Assembly (NCBI GenBank): GCA_026389055.1
Contig: JAPLIO010000253.1
Coordinates: 1 to 7,560 of the forward strand
DNA length: 7,560 nucleotides
Direction: 5' to 3'
Source: Candidatus Melainabacteria bacterium
Lineage (GTDB): Bacteria; Cyanobacteriota; Vampirovibrionia; Vampirovibrionales; JAJTHC01
Position 1 is the stretch's first letter, and the number at the start of each line of letters is the position of its first letter. The notes under the pieces are model-generated. The model saw only the letters and a list, made by a program, of their open reading frames with translations. It had not been told where the DNA came from and made no database searches. The position numbers and the translations under genes are program-made. Below, piece by piece: positions 5,513-7,560 of the stretch.

Positions 5513-5553
5513 ATTGTTTGAACACTCTGTTCTTGAAGGATTTTTTAAAGCTT

Positions 5554-5745
5554 ATGTTGATACCAACTGAAATTCCTACTGCTGACCCTGCACCCGTAGA
5601 ACGCCGTTCTACCCGCAAGCCCATTGTGTTAGATGACCGTTGGATGTTGTATGCCTTTCCCTTGGTTTGGTTTGCCGTTTTGTTGGTTATTGCTGCCCTT
5701 ATTTGGGGTTTCCAGTATTTTGCAATGCCGTTTTTCTCTCACTAG
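5554..5745 (+). CDS. Small single-pass membrane protein, unknown function
   Basis: I do not recognise this 63-residue protein. Residues 1-16 are Pro/Ala/Thr/Glu-rich, residues 17-22 are basic (RRSTRK), and about 32-57 form one aromatic-rich membrane helix (YAFPLVWFAVLLVIAALIWGF) followed by a short tail ending FFSH. The basic patch before the helix predicts N-terminus inside. I chose the ATG at 5554 rather than the TTG at 5518, since AAGGA at 5536-5540 lies 13 nt upstream and the reading between them is leader-like. It has its own predicted promoter and a possible Fur-type operator; the rhodanese gene follows 78 bp later in the same direction and could be co-transcribed. Roles as a subunit or assembly partner of a membrane complex are possible but not shown. 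Confidence 0.7.
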   Translation: MLIPTEIPTADPAPVERRSTRKPIVLDDRWMLYAFPLVWFAVLLVIAALIWGFQYFAMPFFSH

Positions 5746-5763
5746 GCTTTAGGCATCTTTTTT
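5725..5763 (+). terminator. Weak terminator or attenuator after the small gene
   Basis: ATGCC (5725-5729) pairs with GGCAT (5752-5756), a five-bp stem with a 22-nt loop that overlaps the stop codon, followed by a run of six Ts (5758-5763). The stem is short, so partial read-through into the rhodanese gene is likely. Confidence 0.3.
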
Positions 5764-5778
5764 ACTAATTAATTGATT

Positions 5779-5792
5779 AACGAATGTTCGTT
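5779..5792. promoter_or_regulatory. Short palindrome ahead of the rhodanese gene
   Basis: AACGAA-TG-TTCGTT is an inverted repeat of six-base arms 32 bp before the ATG. It lacks the GAAC-N4-GTTC form of the Gram-positive LexA box. It might be an operator for an unidentified regulator; chance is also reasonable. Confidence 0.25.
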
Positions 5793-5823
5793 CTCGCTTT
5801 AAAAACGGAGGCTTAGCCTTGTT

Positions 5824-6414
5824 ATGTCCGTATCAGAAACTATTACCGTGTTAGCTAAATGTGCCAAACCAGATCATCATTTATTGGTTGTTAATAAGGC
5901 AGATGCCCCCTTCTTGGTGGATTTACGCCCTGAGCAGGCGTTTGTTCAACGCCATGTGGTGGGGTCTCACAATATTCCGTTTACGACGTTGTTACTGCAC
6001 AGGGAAACCTTACAGGCGTTGGACAAAATACTCATTTTAGCGGAGCCTGAAGCTTTAGCCCAAGCCGAAGAGGCTTATTTGGTGCTAACGGCGTTGGGCT
6101 TTAAGCAGATTTTTGTTGTGCCGAATGGGTTAGCCGTTTGTAAGGTAGGCAGGCTTTCGTTTACAACGTTGACGGATGCTCGGGTTCAGGCGTTTTCGTT
6201 GTGGTTTCGAGCGTTGCCCAGAGAAGAGAAAATCCCTTCGGTGGCAGGGGTGTTGTTAATTTTGCTTTCGTTGGTTTCGGGTAAGCGTAGGGGATTAGTT
6301 TTTGGGGTGGGGTCTAGTTTGTTGGGCTTTGGCTTACGAAATCAATTAAAAGCAGATCAAGCTTCTGGCATTGCACAGTGGATTTTGAAACGCTTGTTGA
6401 AGAAATCTTTGTAA
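5824..6414 (+). CDS. Inactive rhodanese-like protein with C-terminal membrane hairpin
   Basis: The 196 residues split in two. Residues about 10-115 follow the rhodanese fold: FLVDLRPEQAF (30-40), the GSHNIP turn (47-52), a strand ILILAE (69-74), a helix ending LTALGF (88-93), strand IFVV (96-99), then NGLAV where active members have GG. The catalytic loop after the strand, normally C-x5-R, reads AEPEALAQ with no cysteine, so sulfur transfer is not expected. C106 is in the wrong place for it. Residues about 138-152 and 157-171 are hydrophobic with a GKRR turn, suggesting a membrane hairpin like the rhodanese-plus-DUF2892 design of YgaP; this likeness is from pattern only. GGAGG at 5807-5811 lies 12 nt before the ATG. 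A binding or scaffold role at the membrane is inferred. Confidence 0.75.
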   Translation: MSVSETITVLAKCAKPDHHLLVVNKADAPFLVDLRPEQAFVQRHVVGSHNIPFTTLLLHRETLQALDKILILAEPEALAQAEEAYLVLTALGFKQIFVVPNGLAVCKVGRLSFTTLTDARVQAFSLWFRALPREEKIPSVAGVLLILLSLVSGKRRGLVFGVGSSLLGFGLRNQLKADQASGIAQWILKRLLKKSL

Positions 6415-6516
6415 GGGCTGTTTTTATTAGCCTTGATGAGTGGGTGCGTGTTGGTGGTTATGTGCTGGATGGCGTGATTGTTTGCCGTGCCATTTACCAA
6501 CCAACGCCTGCAAAGG

Positions 6517-7530
6517 CTAAGGTTTAGGGTTTTTAGGTTGTATAGGTTGAGTACGATAAAGCAAGTCTCGTTGCTTTTCAACCACTTTCCTCGCTAGCAC
6601 ACGGTTAAAAGTATAATCTCCTAATCCTAAATCTCCAAAAACCGTGTCGGCTTCTTGGTTGGTTGCCGTTTCTTTTAGAAAAGCCAAAGCGGGTAACTCT
6701 TTATGTGAGTAAATTCCATATTTCTCAGCAAAGTCGATAGATGTATCTATTAATGCATCTATTTTTAGTGGGGGGGTGTTTCCTATTTTAAAAATGGGTA
6801 ATTTACCTACTGCTTGTGTAGCCAAAGTAACGGCTGGGGTATTGACTGTCATTTCATCCATATGCGAATTTCGAGCTGATGACTTGAGGACAAAAACCGC
6901 TTGTTTTATTGGATAACCATTCTTATCGTAAGTACTTTGTGTGGGTACTCTCGTCTTTCCTTCCGCAATTAACCGTTCATTCTCAATCACTCCATGCCCT
7001 AGCTCATGAATAAGTACATAAACAAGGTAATTAAAATCATCAGGTGTATAAATGTTTTGTGCATCAAGTAAGGCTGCAGGCAAGAACACGGCATTATCAT
7101 CAAAATAGTAGAAACCATTTTGCTTTTCAGTAACCATCCCAGGGGCGTATTGTAGTGCTATATTGTACTTCTTTGCTTTTTCCAGTAGTAACCTACCTTC
7201 AGGTGAAGCGTTAATTAAACTAAAAGCTTTACCCACCAAAGGTTTTACGCTTTCAGGTACATAACGGGTTTCAATTGGAATGGTGGATAGGCTTAAGTCA
7301 ATGGTACTGGTATCGATTCTAGGAGCAATGGGTAGGTATTTTGTTTCAAACTGCTGTTTTCTTTCTGCTGGCGATAATTTCTCATAATCATTACGCTCTT
7401 TTTCGGTAAACCAAACCAGTGAAGTTACGGAATAAGGGTATACAGGGAGGGAGCAGAAGGTCTTTTTTACTAAAAACCAACCTAAAACGCTAAAAAAGTA
7501 AAAACCTACCCCTATTTCAACCCATTTCAA
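6517..7530 (-). CDS. Membrane-anchored HExxH metallopeptidase-like protein
   Basis: 337 residues. A hydrophobic segment at about 6-21 near the N-terminus suggests a signal anchor, so the rest probably lies outside the membrane. The zinc motif HELGH is at 175-179 within YLVYVLIHELGHG, as in gluzincin-type peptidases; E226 (in HMDEMTVN) or E185 could be the third ligand. Beyond the motif I recognise no family: a charged helical stretch follows the anchor (43-64) and the C-terminus is a Pro-rich QPIQPKNPKP. The start is TTG at 7530: no ATG occurs in frame before residue 132, and a TAG in frame at 7534-7536 prevents extension. No Shine-Dalgarno is seen. The first 70 bases consist of repeats of CTAAAAACC and TTTCAACC on the plus strand, so the start region may be altered. 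It converges on the rhodanese gene, 102 bp apart. Confidence 0.7.
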   Translation of the reverse strand: MKWVEIGVGFYFFSVLGWFLVKKTFCSLPVYPYSVTSLVWFTEKERNDYEKLSPAERKQQFETKYLPIAPRIDTSTIDLSLSTIPIETRYVPESVKPLVGKAFSLINASPEGRLLLEKAKKYNIALQYAPGMVTEKQNGFYYFDDNAVFLPAALLDAQNIYTPDDFNYLVYVLIHELGHGVIENERLIAEGKTRVPTQSTYDKNGYPIKQAVFVLKSSARNSHMDEMTVNTPAVTLATQAVGKLPIFKIGNTPPLKIDALIDTSIDFAEKYGIYSHKELPALAFLKETATNQEADTVFGDLGLGDYTFNRVLARKVVEKQRDLLYRTQPIQPKNPKP

Positions 7531-7550
7531 CCACTAAAAACCTAAAAACT
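7470..7550. repeat. Short direct repeats around the metallopeptidase start
   Basis: On the plus strand CTAAAAAC-like units occur at 7470, 7490, 7534 and 7542, with related TAAAAC/TAAAAAC units at 7483 and 7500. Two tandem TTTCAACC units lie at 7515-7532 (TTTCAACCCATTTCAACC). They straddle the TTG start and encode part of the N-terminal anchor. They look like a local slippage-prone region rather than a mobile element. Confidence 0.5.
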
Positions 7551-7560
7551 ACACACCACC

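Noticed and set aside
5518..5553. N-terminal extension of the small membrane protein from TTG at 5518
   Set aside because: It would overlap the predicted transcription start region and the ribosome-binding AAGGA, and the extra 12 residues add nothing recognisable; ATG at 5554 is preferred.
5779..5792. LexA/SOS box
   Set aside because: The arms have GAA-N2-TTC spacing rather than GAAC-N4-GTTC.
6416..6520. Terminator from GGCT/AGCC (6416-6432) or TTAGCCTT/AAGGCTAA (6427-6434, 6513-6520)
   Set aside because: The first stem is only four to five pairs without a T-run, and the second has a 78-nt loop; neither is convincing.

Overview
The window looks like chromosomal DNA from the cyanobacterial lineage, most likely a non-photosynthetic relative of the Melainabacteria/Vampirovibrionia type. 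The main reason is the response regulator at 4270-5088, which matches cyanobacterial/plastid RpaB (Ycf27) along both domains. No photosynthesis gene is present, so the non-photosynthetic assignment is inference from overall character (FtsH with an unusual insertion, many genes unlike typical cyanobacterial neighbours). Base composition is moderate and there is no sign of phage, integrase or transposase genes.

Layout: ftsH (+, 188-2263) follows a 187-bp leader holding a striking set of TTGTAA-type half-sites. It converges on a two-gene minus-strand operon, ribH (3989-3516) followed 8 bp later by a full-length Sua5 threonylcarbamoyl-AMP synthase gene (3507-2401). A 71-bp imperfect palindrome of the REP/MITE kind sits in the convergent gap. 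ribH diverges from rpaB (+, about 4270-5088). The 280-bp divergent region has an RpaB-box-like direct repeat upstream of rpaB and a long inverted repeat. Downstream of rpaB lie about 465 bp without a convincing gene but rich in secondary structure: a compact 80-nt three-way junction, a terminator-like hairpin, then a G-rich second junction. After it come a 63-residue single-pass membrane protein gene (5554-5745), whose promoter carries a Fur-family-like 7-1-7 palindrome, and a gene for a catalytically dead rhodanese domain with a C-terminal membrane hairpin (5824-6414). Converging on these is a membrane-anchored HExxH metallopeptidase-like gene (7530-6517) that starts with TTG.

The genes do not form one pathway: membrane proteolysis (ftsH), tRNA t6A synthesis (sua5), riboflavin synthesis (ribH) and global signalling (rpaB). 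The link I find most interesting is regulatory. The same 11-bp-period TTGTAAY/TTGTAAC repeat occurs upstream of both rpaB and ftsH, suggesting that RpaB controls itself and the quality-control protease. The best candidate for something undescribed is the structured intergenic block at 5130-5400.
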